A DNA stretch of 64,000 bases from Argyresthia goedartella (lineage: Eukaryota; Arthropoda; Insecta; Lepidoptera; Argyresthiidae). A program made the position numbers and the translations under genes. The stretch spans positions 24,274,715 through 24,338,714 of the forward strand of contig OX463829.1 in the NCBI GenBank assembly GCA_949825045.1, in the 5' to 3' direction. Of this stretch, positions 10,032 through 19,649 are shown one piece after another; within the stretch, counting starts at the first letter, position 1; each line of letters opens with the position of its first letter. The notes under the pieces are model-generated. The model was not told the DNA's origin and ran no database searches. It saw only the letters and a list, made by a program, of their open reading frames with translations.

Positions 10032-11099
10032 ATGGGCCGGCCTAAAAAGAACGTTAGTCGGGTTGTACAAGACGACTCACTTTCGCAGTCAAGTGTTTCT
10101 AATAATGGAATGTCGTCAGGACAGGTGACTCAATTGTTATCTGAAATAGTGAATAGGTTAGACAGTTTGGAACGGGGGTCAAGTGCGAGCAATGCTAGTA
10201 GGACTTCGGACAGACAGACGGACAGACAGGAACTAGAGACGTTTGAACAATCGGTAGAAAAACGTCAAATATGCATAGTGAAAATGACACAGAAGTTGCC
10301 AACATTCGATGGGCGGAGTTCGGAAAATCCGATGATTTTCTTAAGAGCTTTAAAGGCTTATATTAAAGTCTCGGGAGATAGTTCGAGGGCTTTGATATGG
10401 GCAACGGACAGCTTGGTAGGAATTGCAAAAGTTCGAATGAGCATATACAGAGACTCATGGCGAAGTTATTCGGATTTTGAAAAAGATTTCAGAGAGGTAT
10501 TCTGGGGAGATAATGAAAAGGAATTAATTAAACAAAGATTCCTAACCGCGAAGTTCGATCCTAAGAAAGGTCAAAGTGTGGAAGAATTATTTGCCTCTCA
10601 ATTGAATAGCATATATGAGCTTGCGATACCGTTTACTGATACGGAGAAGATCAACACGATTTTCAGACAGTTGCCGCGCGATATTCAGGTAGCGTTTTTT
10701 GCTAGAAAGGACCCAATGACGATACGAGACGCGGTCGAGTTTCTCCGGCAATTAGAACGTAATATCGATGGAGGATTAAATACATTGCATAGACCGGAGA
10801 CAATAAATACGAACAATGTAACTCGGAATAGCTACATGCGAGGGCAATATCGTGCTTTGCGAGTAAATACGATGCGATATAACGCGATGAGTCGTAGGAA
10901 TAATGATAACGCGGCAACAAAGGCACGAAACGAATTTGGGACGCGCGCTCGCGGTTATTTTCGCGGTAGAGGTAGGCAGCCTCAGGCTAGTTTCAAGGCA
11001 ATAGAGTTTCAAAGGGGCAATGATAGTTCAGGTAATACAAAGGCAGGGCAAAGTTCAAGTAACAGGACTTATGCGATAAATCAGAATTCAAAAAACTAG
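10032..11099 (+). CDS. gag: Gag polyprotein of gypsy element C
   Basis: This is an intact 355-codon frame. The N-terminal approximately 85 residues are Ser-rich and polar. A retrotransposon-Gag-like capsid region follows (about residues 95-250), including a WRSYSDFEKDFREVF segment and FDPKKGQSVEELFASQLNSI. The C-terminus is Arg/Gly-rich (RGYFRGRGRQ) and has no CCHC zinc knuckle, so nucleic-acid binding would rely on the basic RG tail. An upstream ATG at 10022 opens a seven-codon frame that overlaps this start and could lower initiation. Translation ends at TAG 11097-11099, immediately after an A AAA AAC heptamer. The ATG at 10032 is the first one in frame. Confidence 0.85.
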   Translation: MGRPKKNVSRVVQDDSLSQSSVSNNGMSSGQVTQLLSEIVNRLDSLERGSSASNASRTSDRQTDRQELETFEQSVEKRQICIVKMTQKLPTFDGRSSENPMIFLRALKAYIKVSGDSSRALIWATDSLVGIAKVRMSIYRDSWRSYSDFEKDFREVFWGDNEKELIKQRFLTAKFDPKKGQSVEELFASQLNSIYELAIPFTDTEKINTIFRQLPRDIQVAFFARKDPMTIRDAVEFLRQLERNIDGGLNTLHRPETINTNNVTRNSYMRGQYRALRVNTMRYNAMSRRNNDNAATKARNEFGTRARGYFRGRGRQPQASFKAIEFQRGNDSSGNTKAGQSSSNRTYAINQNSKN

Positions 11100-11123
11100 T
11101 GGACTCGCGCGGGTCGTTCGCGC
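11090..11123 (+). promoter_or_regulatory. Programmed -1 ribosomal frameshift signal between gag and pol
   Basis: The heptamer AAAAAAC (11090-11096) is read A AAA AAC in the gag frame, the canonical X XXY YYZ slippery form, and gag's TAG follows at once. The protease frame is exactly the -1 frame. After a 10-nt spacer, GCGCG (11107-11111) can pair with CGCGC (11119-11123) across a 7-nt loop, a small GC stem-loop. Whether a longer pseudoknot forms was not computed. Confidence 0.75.
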
Positions 11124-11839
11124 TCAGATATTTATTACGCTGTGGATGGACAGCCGATCAAATTGAAAGAAAGCATAGACTGTATGATTTGTGTAATTTG
11201 GATTCGAACGTGGGTGTGAATGAATTTGTTCAATTACTAGCGCATAAAGCGCATGGATATGCCGTGTGTTTAGATAAAAAATCGAGATTGGATTGTAGAG
11301 ACCGCAATGACAGGCGTTTACTTACGATATTCAGAGACGACGATTCGACTGAGTGTGGACGCGATCTATGTAGTACATTGACATTACCTGAGATAGATGT
11401 GTGTATTGGAAATATTGTTGTAAGGAGTTTGATTGATTCGGGGAGCGAAGTCAGTGTAATAAGTCGGGGAGTGTATGATGAAGTATGCAGGCAATTGGGA
11501 AAACCAACGGAAATACCGATCCCAAGTTTGAGAATCACAGGTGCGTTTGGGGTCAGTAAGGAGAAGGTAGATAAATTAGTCACGTTACCATTAACAATAG
11601 GTGAATGCGTTATCGATACTCCAATGCTAGTATTAACAAGGGTGTCTAAAGATTTAATTTTAGGGTTTGATTTTATACAACAGACGCGAGCCAGTTTAAT
11701 GTGTGAGGGAAATAAGAGACTAATTATACGAAGCGCCGGGCGGATGTGTGAAATAGCATTAGGTACGGGGCCCGAACAGGAAGCTTGTTGTTGTACAATG
11801 GAAGTACAGGACCAAGATACAAGTAGAAATATGATATAG
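11099..11839 (+). CDS. pol: Pol N-terminus with aspartic protease (gypsy element C)
   Basis: This frame lies in -1 relative to gag and has no ATG of its own at the start, so it should be made as a Gag-Pol fusion by frameshifting. The active-site motif LIDSGSEVSVIS sits about 113 codons in. It is followed by a flap-like region (RITGAFGVSKEKVDKLVTLPL) and the second conserved LILGFDFIQQ block, as in retroviral-type proteases. A TAG at 11837-11839 interrupts the frame only two codons before the RT part continues in the same frame. I take this as an inactivating nonsense change; stop-codon readthrough is the less likely alternative. Confidence 0.85.
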   Translation: MDSRGSFALRYLLRCGWTADQIERKHRLYDLCNLDSNVGVNEFVQLLAHKAHGYAVCLDKKSRLDCRDRNDRRLLTIFRDDDSTECGRDLCSTLTLPEIDVCIGNIVVRSLIDSGSEVSVISRGVYDEVCRQLGKPTEIPIPSLRITGAFGVSKEKVDKLVTLPLTIGECVIDTPMLVLTRVSKDLILGFDFIQQTRASLMCEGNKRLIIRSAGRMCEIALGTGPEQEACCCTMEVQDQDTSRNMI

Positions 11840-12949
11840 GAATATGTGAATAATTCATCAATACCTGTTGAACACAAAACAAAGTTATTGTCGGTGTTAA
11901 ATAAACATGCAGAGTTGTTTAGCGATAGGGTGGGTTGGACAAATAAATATATACATGAGATAAAAATGAGAGATGAAACGCCTTCCGTAAAACGAAGCTA
12001 TCCCATACCGTTCGCGTATCGCGATAAAGTAACAAAACGATTGGAAGAAATGGAACAGATAGGTATTATTAGCAGGCAATCTACGGATTTCAGCAGTCCA
12101 TTGACTTGTGCACTAAAGAAGTCAGGAGAGGTTCGGATATTACTCGATGCGCGACAATTAAACACGGGAATGATTGGGGAAGTTGAAACTACACCTTTAA
12201 TGAGTGAGATATTGCAGTCGGGGCACCGGATAAATTATAAAGCGATTCTTGATATCAAAGATGCATATTTTTCTATACCATTATCAGACGAATCTAAACG
12301 ATACACGGGTTTTGAATATCAAGGCAGAAGTTATGTTTACAACGTTTTACCTCAGGGGTTGAAAACCAGTGTGGGTTCATTTTCGAGGGCGATGGACTTA
12401 ATCTTTGGGCCAGAGGTTAGGTCATATTGTTTAAATTTTGTTGAAGATTTGGCGATTTTAACTGAGGGTAACATCGATCAGCGGACTCAAGTGGACACGG
12501 TTCTGAGTAAATTGAAAGACGCGGGCTTCACATGCAAACTAAAAAAATGCGAGTTCGCACAAAAAAGGGTCAAGTTATTGGGGCATATTTTGTCTACACA
12601 AGGCTTGCAGATGGACCCGGACAAGGTTGAAACACTCAAATTATATCCGTCACCCAGAACTGGGCGTTTTTGGGGTTCATAAATTACTTTCGGAGATTCA
12701 TAAAAAAATTTGGAACGCTAACGCAACCATTATACAATTTATTACGGTCTGGAGTCAAGTTCGTTTGGAGTGCGCACGTGCAGAGTGCTTTTGACGAGAT
12801 AAAAAAACAATTCCCATAAAGTATAATATTGAGTCAGCCATTGGCGGGAAAGACGTATTATGTTCAATGCGACGCCAGCGCTATAGGAATTGGGGGTTAT
12901 GTCTATCAATTAGATGATTTGGGCCAGGAACGAATTATAGGGTTTTGTT
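11840..12949 (+). pseudogene. pol: Reverse transcriptase of gypsy element C, damaged
   Basis: This part is in frame with the protease after the TAG. RT blocks in order: KRSYPIPFAYRDKVTKRLEEM, IGIISRQSTDFSSPL, EVRILLDARQLN, ILDIKDAYFSIPL (first catalytic Asp), NVLPQGLKTS, then LNFVEDLAIL where FVDD or YVDD is expected, and KLLGHILSTQGL. The Asp to Glu change hits a metal-binding residue. A frameshift near 12,655 moves the thumb and connection region (FLGFINYFRRFIKKFG) into another frame, and a TAA near 12,817 follows. The start of RNase H (YVQCDASAIGIGGYVY) is reached before the non-LTR insertion at 12,950. The frame resumes at 17,690. Confidence 0.88.
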
Positions 12950-13167
12950 TATTTATTTTATTTTATTTTACTTTATTAGGAAAACTAACAGCTTATCACT
13001 AACACAATAAATTACACACATAGATACAGAAAGCCAACAAAAAGTTTTCACAGCTAGCAATATTTTGAGCAATTAGCACAGGTGAAAGAAAAGCGATACA
13101 CGAAACACCAGACACGGTAACTATATCCAATAATAGAAGAAGGAAGATGGCACACCATTATAGTGGG

Positions 13168-16071
13168 TTATATCGGTAATGAGGCCTCAACCGAGTCACA
13201 AAACTTAGAGGTTAATACTTTACGGATAACGGAAATACTACTAGCGAACAAATCGATGTCTTCGTTTTCAATACAAAGGTCGTTGAAAGATCGTATAGCT
13301 CTGATAAAGTAAGAATTTTGTCTAAAGTTTGTGCAAGCCCAAGGAACAAACAATGACAGTCTTCGGCGAGACTGAGAACGTGAGGGGACGAGGAGATGAA
13401 GCTTAGCTAACAAGGCGGGACAGTCGACAAGGCTCTGGGCTATTTTCATCAGATAGGTGATGTCAGTTATGTATCGCCGTACATGCAATGGAAGTAAGTG
13501 GAGTTTGATGCATAATTGGTTATAGGGTAGTCTTGGAAGTTTAAATTTGAATTTAATATGTCGAATAAATTTCTTTTGAATGCTCTCTAACTTATTAATA
13601 TATACTTTGTAACTAGGGTTCCAAACTTGTGAAGCATATTCGAGGTGGCTCCTGACAAATGCACAGTAGATAACTTTTACGGATTTAAGGCGACGCAGAT
13701 TTTTGCAGGAACGAATAATAAACCCTAAGGCCTTGTAGGCTTTACTGGTAATTGAATTTATGTGCGTATCAAAGATAAGTTTGCTATCCATAATGACACC
13801 AAGGTCTCTAATTTCATGAAGTGTAAGTAAAGGTTTATTTTTTAATGAGTAATTGTTATTAAATACGTTGCGTTTACGAGTAAAGGACACAGTAAAGCAT
13901 TTGGATACATTTAGGTCAAGTTTATTGTTGAGGCAGTAAATATCGAATTGCAGAAGGTCGTCTTGCAGTAATGCTGAGTCAATAGCATCGTTAACAGTTC
14001 TAAATATTTTCATGTCATCGGCAAAAAGTAAGAATTGAGAATTTTTAAAACAGTTGGAAATATCAAAAACGAAAATTATAAACAGTAACGGTGCTAGTAA
14101 CGACCCTTGGGGAACCCCTGAGGGTATATTAGTCCAATTAGATTTATAGCCGTTCAGTACAACTGCCTGAGATCTGTTTTCAACGTATGATGAGAACCAC
14201 CGAAATAAGTCACCCCTGATGCCAATTGCAAGTAACTTTTTCAATAGAAGGATATGATCTATTCGGTCGAAAGCCTTGCTATAATCAGTATAAATAGCAT
14301 CCACTTGATCACCGTTATCTAACTGCTGGGTTATAAAATCATTAAACAGTAGTAGGTTTGAGTCTGTGGACCGTTTCTTAAGAAAACCATGCTGCTGGGG
14401 ACAAAACGACGACTTTAATGCAGCATACACTTGGTTATAGACAATGCGTTCGAATATCTTTGCAATGAGACATAACTTAGAGATTGGCCGGTAATTATCC
14501 ACTCTATTTTTTTGACCTTTTTTATGGATAGGGGTGATAAAAGCTGACTTCCAGATAGCAGGCACAACACCTTCAGCGATTGATCTTTTGAATATAAGAG
14601 AAAGAGGCAGAGAGAGGCTATCAGCACATTTAACTAGGAAAACCGCGGGGAGTTCATCAGGACCGGCTGATTTCGTCAAGTCCAAGTTATTTAGCAGCTT
14701 TATAATTTCATTAGTCTCGATGACGATTGAGGTTAGATCAGCTACGACTGGCTCTGATGGTTCCTCGAACTGGGTGCATGATGTGGGATCTCTTTCAAGG
14801 AAATTTGATAGAAAATATTCGTTAAAAAGATTGCTGATGTCATCGCCCGAAGTAGAAGTAGTACCTAAATAGGTCATCGAAACAGGATATGATGATTTAT
14901 TAAGATTGTTTTTAACAAACTTCCAGAAATACTTCGGATTTGCCTTAATCGAATCCTCTGTGAGGTTAATGTATTTCATGTAGCACAATCTTTCCAGACG
15001 CTTAACCCTTTCTCTTAATAAATCGAATGTATGCTTATCTGATAGATTACCGTACGTCTTAAACCTTCTAAAATATTTAAATTTTTCTTTAATAGCTTTG
15101 ATTAGGGGGCGGTTGTACCACAAAGGATAATTATTATCACCACGTTTGACTCGTTGAGGAATGTGTTTTGCACGCAAATTATAGACTATTCTGTAAAAGC
15201 ATTGTACAGCCTCATCCAAAGACCCTCTGCAAAGAAGGTCCGTCCAGTCCGCAGCAACAAGGTCATCCTTAATCGAGTTGTAATCTCCTCGATTGTATAA
15301 AAATACGATATGATTGGTTAGTGGAAGAGACGCAGACTCGGTAAAGGGCACATTTATACAGAGCGCTTTATGATATGGGTCTTCTGGGACAAGTGGATCG
15401 AGGCATGGGGCCACAGAAATTGTCTCGCTAGCAAAAACTAGGTCCAAAATTCGGCCCTGCGCGTTAATAACTGAGTTGTATTGCTCCAAGTTGCAAAAGT
15501 TGAAGGTTTCTATAAAATGTGCGGCGCTAACACCACTTGCATTCACGGGTACTAGACCTTCGTTGGTATCCAACCAGTCAATGAAGCTCATATTAAAATC
15601 TCCTAAAATTATAAATTTATCTTGGAAGTTACTGGAAATTACTGTTTCGATATTATCACAAAAGTTAATTAATTGGTCGGAAAAAGAGTGACCCAGATTT
15701 TCTGAGCAAAGATATAAACAACATATATTTAACTTGACTGGAGTCCGGCTACGTGGGTCTCGAAGGACAATTGATATCCAAATATCTTCAGCAGTAGACT
15801 GCCATTCGAACTTACGAGAAGTAATTAAGGAACGTTTGACGGCTATAGCAACTCCACCTCCACGGGTCTGCTTGGTCGCGGTATAGTCGCGGTCCCTACG
15901 CCATACACAATAGCGACTATCAAAAAGCTCATCGTCGAGAATACCCTCGCAGAGCCAAGTTTCAGTCAAGGTTACCACGTCATAATCACAAGATCGCAAA
16001 TTTCTAAAAAACACATCAGTTTTAGACCTAAGTCCCCTCACGTTCTGGTGATAAACGTTAAGGCTCGACAT
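13168..16071 (-). CDS. ORF2: endonuclease-reverse transcriptase of non-LTR element D
   Basis: This is an uninterrupted 967-codon frame. The N-terminal apurinic-type endonuclease (about residues 1-230) shows YHQNVRGLRSK, TLTETWL near residue 36 and ILGDFN near 157. The late SDH-type motif reads PYHKAL here, a possible weakness. The RT (about residues 460-760) shows SAGPDELPAVFL, YRPISKL, AFDRIDHILLLKKL, GVPQGSLLAPLLF near 652 and LLFADDMKIF near 683, so the catalytic aspartates are present. A C-terminal region follows, with HLEYASQVWNP and a basic tail. There is no RNase H domain. Its ATG overlaps the end of the upstream 174-codon frame by 14 nt. Family identity is firm; CR1/T1-like is favoured by the PHD-type ORF1 and repeat-unit tail. 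Confidence 0.93.
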   Translation of the reverse strand: MSSLNVYHQNVRGLRSKTDVFFRNLRSCDYDVVTLTETWLCEGILDDELFDSRYCVWRRDRDYTATKQTRGGGVAIAVKRSLITSRKFEWQSTAEDIWISIVLRDPRSRTPVKLNICCLYLCSENLGHSFSDQLINFCDNIETVISSNFQDKFIILGDFNMSFIDWLDTNEGLVPVNASGVSAAHFIETFNFCNLEQYNSVINAQGRILDLVFASETISVAPCLDPLVPEDPYHKALCINVPFTESASLPLTNHIVFLYNRGDYNSIKDDLVAADWTDLLCRGSLDEAVQCFYRIVYNLRAKHIPQRVKRGDNNYPLWYNRPLIKAIKEKFKYFRRFKTYGNLSDKHTFDLLRERVKRLERLCYMKYINLTEDSIKANPKYFWKFVKNNLNKSSYPVSMTYLGTTSTSGDDISNLFNEYFLSNFLERDPTSCTQFEEPSEPVVADLTSIVIETNEIIKLLNNLDLTKSAGPDELPAVFLVKCADSLSLPLSLIFKRSIAEGVVPAIWKSAFITPIHKKGQKNRVDNYRPISKLCLIAKIFERIVYNQVYAALKSSFCPQQHGFLKKRSTDSNLLLFNDFITQQLDNGDQVDAIYTDYSKAFDRIDHILLLKKLLAIGIRGDLFRWFSSYVENRSQAVVLNGYKSNWTNIPSGVPQGSLLAPLLFIIFVFDISNCFKNSQFLLFADDMKIFRTVNDAIDSALLQDDLLQFDIYCLNNKLDLNVSKCFTVSFTRKRNVFNNNYSLKNKPLLTLHEIRDLGVIMDSKLIFDTHINSITSKAYKALGFIIRSCKNLRRLKSVKVIYCAFVRSHLEYASQVWNPSYKVYINKLESIQKKFIRHIKFKFKLPRLPYNQLCIKLHLLPLHVRRYITDITYLMKIAQSLVDCPALLAKLHLLVPSRSQSRRRLSLFVPWACTNFRQNSYFIRAIRSFNDLCIENEDIDLFASSISVIRKVLTSKFCDSVEASLPI

Positions 16072-16582
16072 GGTTACAGATGCACACGTAACACAATAGA
16101 CACTTATTATAATTTTTAGAAAATAGATTAACAGTTGATGACATAGATATGTTCGCGAAATGACAAATAACTAAATCGTACTTTGTGTTAAGCAATAATC
16201 GACAATAGCTTAGTATATTCAAGGCGCCAAAGAAATGTTCGTTTTCGTCGACCGTAAAACTTCTGAAATATAAGTTAAAAATAGCAACATCATTCTCAGC
16301 GTGACGCAAAATGAAGCTTAACTCTATAGCAGCAAAGAGAAAAGTACAGTGGCTTGCGGTCCCAGTATTTGTCGGTAGCCAGAGAATGATAAGCGACGCA
16401 ATACAAAAAGTTGACCATCCATCGGAAATAATGCCATAGTGAAAATAGGTCCTATTACAATTAGCAAGCAGGCCATAATTCAACGATAAGTACCTTGTTT
16501 TAACATTGTAATATAAAAGATAAGGTTCTTTTGTGTTGAACAAAGGAGCTGCTCGTTTACTAACCATACCAACGGTGTTCAA
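16058..16582 (-). CDS. Extra ORF between ORF1 and ORF2 of element D, function unknown
   Basis: This 174-codon frame starts at an ATG 45 bp after the ORF1 stop and ends inside the first codons of ORF2, overlapping it by 14 nt in a different frame. The protein is rich in Leu, Ile, Cys, Tyr and Asn with a hydrophobic stretch (FCIASLIILWLP), and matches no domain I know. LINEs of this group normally have a short spacer here. It could be a coupling or frameshift ORF that feeds ORF2 translation, or an open frame by chance. Confidence 0.4.
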   Translation of the reverse strand: MNTVGMVSKRAAPLFNTKEPYLLYYNVKTRYLSLNYGLLANCNRTYFHYGIISDGWSTFCIASLIILWLPTNTGTASHCTFLFAAIELSFILRHAENDVAIFNLYFRSFTVDENEHFFGALNILSYCRLLLNTKYDLVICHFANISMSSTVNLFSKNYNKCLLCYVCICNHVEP

Positions 16583-16626
16583 ACTTAAAATTAGAATAGT
16601 TAAGCAAAGCAGAAGTTGGTTACATT

Positions 16627-17579
16627 TTAGGATAACTTGTTTAAATCACGGGTACCGCTAACAACGAAAGCATGAGTGGAGTCGTTTTTGCGTACGTGGA
16701 TCTTCGAAAATTTTACCCAGACGTATTGATAGTTCCTTTCCTTGGCAAGGGCTTTCGTCTTAGTGAGGAGCTTCTTTGAGTCGGGTGATAGATGGTCGTT
16801 GACGAAGACTCTGCTTGTGACATCTTTGAAGCCCAGCTCAGCAGCAGTAATCTTCCTGGCACGCGCACTAGCTACGAACTCTTCCTTTATGTAGCGATTT
16901 AAGAAGCTCACTACTATAGATTTTTCTTTCGAGTTGTGCACCGGCACCCGGGATAAATAATTAATTGAGGTCTTCGGAAACTGGTAACCGACCGCCTTGC
17001 CAATGCTCTCGACGATGTCGAAGAGGTTTTCGTTACCTTTTACTGGAACTCCCTTGATCTCGACATTATTGAGACGGGACCATTGGTCCCTCGTTATTAA
17101 TTCGTCTTTAAGTGCCGTGATCTCGGCTTCCATCGATACAACGGTGTCCTGTAGGTTGAGCAACTCTGGCAAATGCTTCTCAACATTGACCAGTCGCCCG
17201 TCAAAATCATCCAGCTTACCACTGACGAACTCGCATGTGGCCTTTACCTCTGCCAATTCCTTCCGTAAGTCCTTCACATCCTGCGTCAAACCTGGGATCT
17301 TGTAAATGACAGATTTGATGTCACGTAACTCAGTCATGAGGGACTCCAATGTGACCTTCGGAGCCGGTGGAGTTGGTTTCGTTTGACTCGTGGAACATGT
17401 TGCTCCGGATAAGCCCGATTTGCAGGAAGTACATCTCCAACTAGCTTTCGATCGGCACCCAGCTTACGGTAGCCCATTTCGGTGACGTTGGCGCAGCAGA
17501 ACCCCAAGTATTTGCTGCAGCCCCCACACACAACACCGTCGTTTACAGTGGTATCACATAGAGCGCAGTGCATCTTCAC
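16627..17579 (-). pseudogene. ORF1 of element D: PHD-like finger, coiled coil, RNA-binding domain, with a frameshift
   Basis: The ATG at 17579 opens a Cys-rich N-terminus (CALCDTTV...CGGCSKYLGFCC) typical of PHD-type fingers in CR1/T1-like ORF1. About 40 codons in, the frame shifts near 17,455; the last zinc pair (WRCTSC) and a Pro-rich linker lie in the second frame. The second frame then has an ATG at 17349 followed by 240 codons: a coiled coil (LRDIKSVIYKIPGLTQDVKD... heptads to about residue 90), then an RNA-recognition-like fold (NNVEIKGVPV...) and a basic C-terminal domain. In the family this protein packages the RNA. One indel therefore separates the finger from the rest and probably inactivates ORF1, while ORF2 stays intact. 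Confidence 0.82.
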
Positions 17580-17689
17580 GTTGGAGAGTGCAACCTAATG
17601 ACGAGTGAAATAAAGTTTGGGAACAGCTGTGACTCACGGAGAATCGCAAGAACGACTCACTTCCACTAGCGCAGACAGCAAACGTTGTT

Positions 17690-19037
17690 CGCAGGCATTT
17701 AAGGGAGCTCAAACGAGATGGTCTGTAAGCGAACAGGAAATGTATGCGGTCATATACACTTTAGAAAGCGATTTGAGATATATTTGCGAGGAGAAAGGGT
17801 TGTTATTAGGACAGATCATAAAAGTTCGACGTTCATTAAGTCGTGGACTTTATTGGGGGCACGCGTATCTAGGTGGATTATGTTTTTGGAGCAATTCGAT
17901 TACAACATAGAGTATGTGCGTGGGGTTGACAATCAGATTGCCGACACGCTAAGCAGGCAAATAGCGGGTCATGGAGGTAAGAATGACAGTATAAATGTTC
18001 AGCCGGGAATATTCTGGTTTCAGGCATCGAATACCGCAAGTGTTATTTCGAGTTTACGGGACATTGCGAGATTACAAAGCGAAGATGAGCGGTTAAATCG
18101 AATTAGCGGTTGTATCAGACGTAGGGTGGTAAATACGGAAACGAGAGGGTTTGATAATAACAAGCTAGTAGGTGATACGTTATATTTTCACGTGCCGAAG
18201 CGGAACGTACGGTTGCTAGTAATTCCGAATTCATTACAGGAGGAACTAATATTACACATACATGAAGAAATAGGTCACTACGGCAGATATAAAATATTGG
18301 CACTGATGAAGGACAGATATTATTTTCTTCATATGAGTAGGGTGATTAGCACGGTGATAAGAAGTTGTGACATATGTCAAAAGGTCAAACCAAGTACTAA
18401 CAATACTGTTGGTCCTTGTACACCGGTGTTGGCGGAAAAGTTGGGTGAGAAAGTTTTCTCGGACCTTTATGGGCCATTGCCCGTAGGTAAATTCGGATAT
18501 CAATACATATATGTGATTCAAGACGTGTACAGTAAGGTAATAAAATTGTATCCAATGCGGAAAGCGACAGGTAGGAGCGTGCTCGCTTGTACAAAGAGAT
18601 TTCATAGGGAAATACCTATCGAAACTGTAATTACGGACTCAGGACCACAGTTCATATCGAAAGTTTGGGAATTTGGTCTCAAACAGCTAGGGATTCGGGT
18701 CACTCATACGTCGGTGTATTGTCCAAATTCTAATAGCGTAGAAAAAGTGAATCGCGAGCTAGGTCGACTAATTAGAACTTATTGCGGCGGAAGTAATCGA
18801 AGTTGGGTCGACGTGTTACCGGACATTGGAAATTGCTACAATAATATCGAACACACGAGCACCGGACTCGCTCCTAATGAGTTGGCGTTTGGTAGGCGGG
18901 AACCGTTAACTATTGACAAAGACTTAGGCGATGAATGGATATTAGGTCATAGTAAGCGAGGTACGGAACAGGTACGGAATGTAGCGATAGAGAACTCTAA
19001 AATTTCTAGTGAACGATTGATCCATTGGCAGCACTGA
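17690..19037 (+). pseudogene. pol: RNase H and integrase of gypsy element C (resumed after insertion)
   Basis: The RNase H part resumes with QAFKGAQTRWSVSEQEMYAV, then changes frame near 17,790 and continues as RTDHKSSTF and VDNQIADTLSR. The integrase is otherwise open to 19,037. In the frame that opens at 17,718 the zinc site is H182 and H187 with C217 and C220 (CDIC). The catalytic triad is D249 (FSDLYGPL), D307 (ITDSGPQF) and E342 (NSVEKVNREL), a D,D(35)E spacing. After about residue 435 the sequence breaks into an IS630-type transposase fragment, so the C-terminal DNA-binding part and 3' LTR are missing. Confidence 0.87.
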
Positions 19038-19180
19038 CCTGTCGATGCAACAACGCGTTCATTCATCTTTTTTAATAGTATTAAAGCTTGGAGGCGTTTC
19101 TCTTCTCTTATAAAAGATAAAACGTTTAAAATAACTAGCTGTGCATCACTTTTGAGAGGTTTCGGATTCATATACACTTT
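19025..19180 (-). pseudogene. Exon 1 fragment of an IS630/Tc1-type transposase
   Basis: The reverse-strand translation QLVILNVLSFIREEKRLQAL...LLKKMNERVVASTG closely resembles the start of the transposase at 58.8 kb (NTILNVLAFMQEEKRLNAL...YERVAAATG). In both, the match ends at a plausible splice donor (ACAG followed by GT). Only this exon is present. It abuts the truncated gypsy integrase, so its insertion or a later deletion may have removed the gypsy 3' end. Confidence 0.7.
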
Positions 19181-19649
19181 TTACAATTACAACTAGACAG
19201 AAACTGACAAATTTTGGATGATGTTTTAGAAATGGCGGATGATGGGCCGTAGTTCTAATTTTGCCAAATAACAACAACTAACTAGCTGGCTCTACAATTC
19301 ACAATTCATCAGAAGAACTGTCGGAAAGAAGTGGCTGGCGACGGGAATTTTATAACCAATCTATATTTTGTACCGGTTGGATTACGCTATTGAAATTCGT
19401 TAGTGAAATATTTCAGTACCGTAAAAATAACTGTTTTATTTAGGTACCGATTTTTTTCGGTAATTTAGTCCCTGCTTTAGTCTCTTATTTGAGAATATGC
19501 GTACTCTTTGCTATTCATCGTTTGGTTTCGTTCATTTGGAAACTGGGTCGAGGAAAAAAATACAATGCCATACATACATTTACATAGTCTGGATGTTTTT
19601 ATTAATTTTGTCGTATATATACATTATCTTAGGAAAATTAGGCTTTATA
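19181..19649. other. Unassigned DNA
   Basis: No gene was recognised. Part may belong to the 5' side of the IS630-type copy. Confidence 0.35.

Larger units (their letters stand above)
12950..17684 (-). mobile_element. Near full-length non-LTR retrotransposon D (CR1/Jockey group)
   Basis: This is a reverse-oriented insertion in the gypsy RNase H region. TTGTT occurs at both borders (12945-12949 and 17685-17689), and removing the insert plus one copy returns the gypsy reading frame, so the boundaries are well supported. The element's 3' end at 12,950 has a tail of A-rich TAAA/TAAAA units. Its 5' end lies about 105 bp upstream of ORF1, suggesting little 5' truncation. ORF order: ORF1 (zinc finger, coiled coil, RNA-binding), an extra 174-codon frame, and intact ORF2 (endonuclease-RT). 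It is the most complete LINE in the window. Confidence 0.9.
9266..19037 (+). mobile_element. Ty3/gypsy retrotransposon C, split by a non-LTR insertion and 3'-truncated
   Basis: Gag, protease, RT, RNase H and integrase lie in the gypsy order on the forward strand. They are interrupted at 12950-17684 by a reverse-oriented non-LTR element. Without that insert, the remaining gypsy DNA would be about 5 kb. Damage visible: an in-frame TAG between protease and RT, a frameshift at about 12,655, a stop at about 12,817, an FVED motif in place of the RT active-site [YF]xDD, and loss of everything after the integrase core, where an IS630-type transposase fragment begins. No envelope gene is seen. Confidence 0.9.

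Noticed and set aside
10201..10225. GACAGACAGACGGACAGACAG run in gag resembling the GTCCGTCC repeat
   Set aside because: It is in frame within gag coding sequence (SDRQTDRQ) and lacks the rest of the repeat family.
11230..11877. 215-codon reverse-strand ORF over the protease region
   Set aside because: Shadow of the gypsy protease frame, which has clear family motifs on the forward strand.
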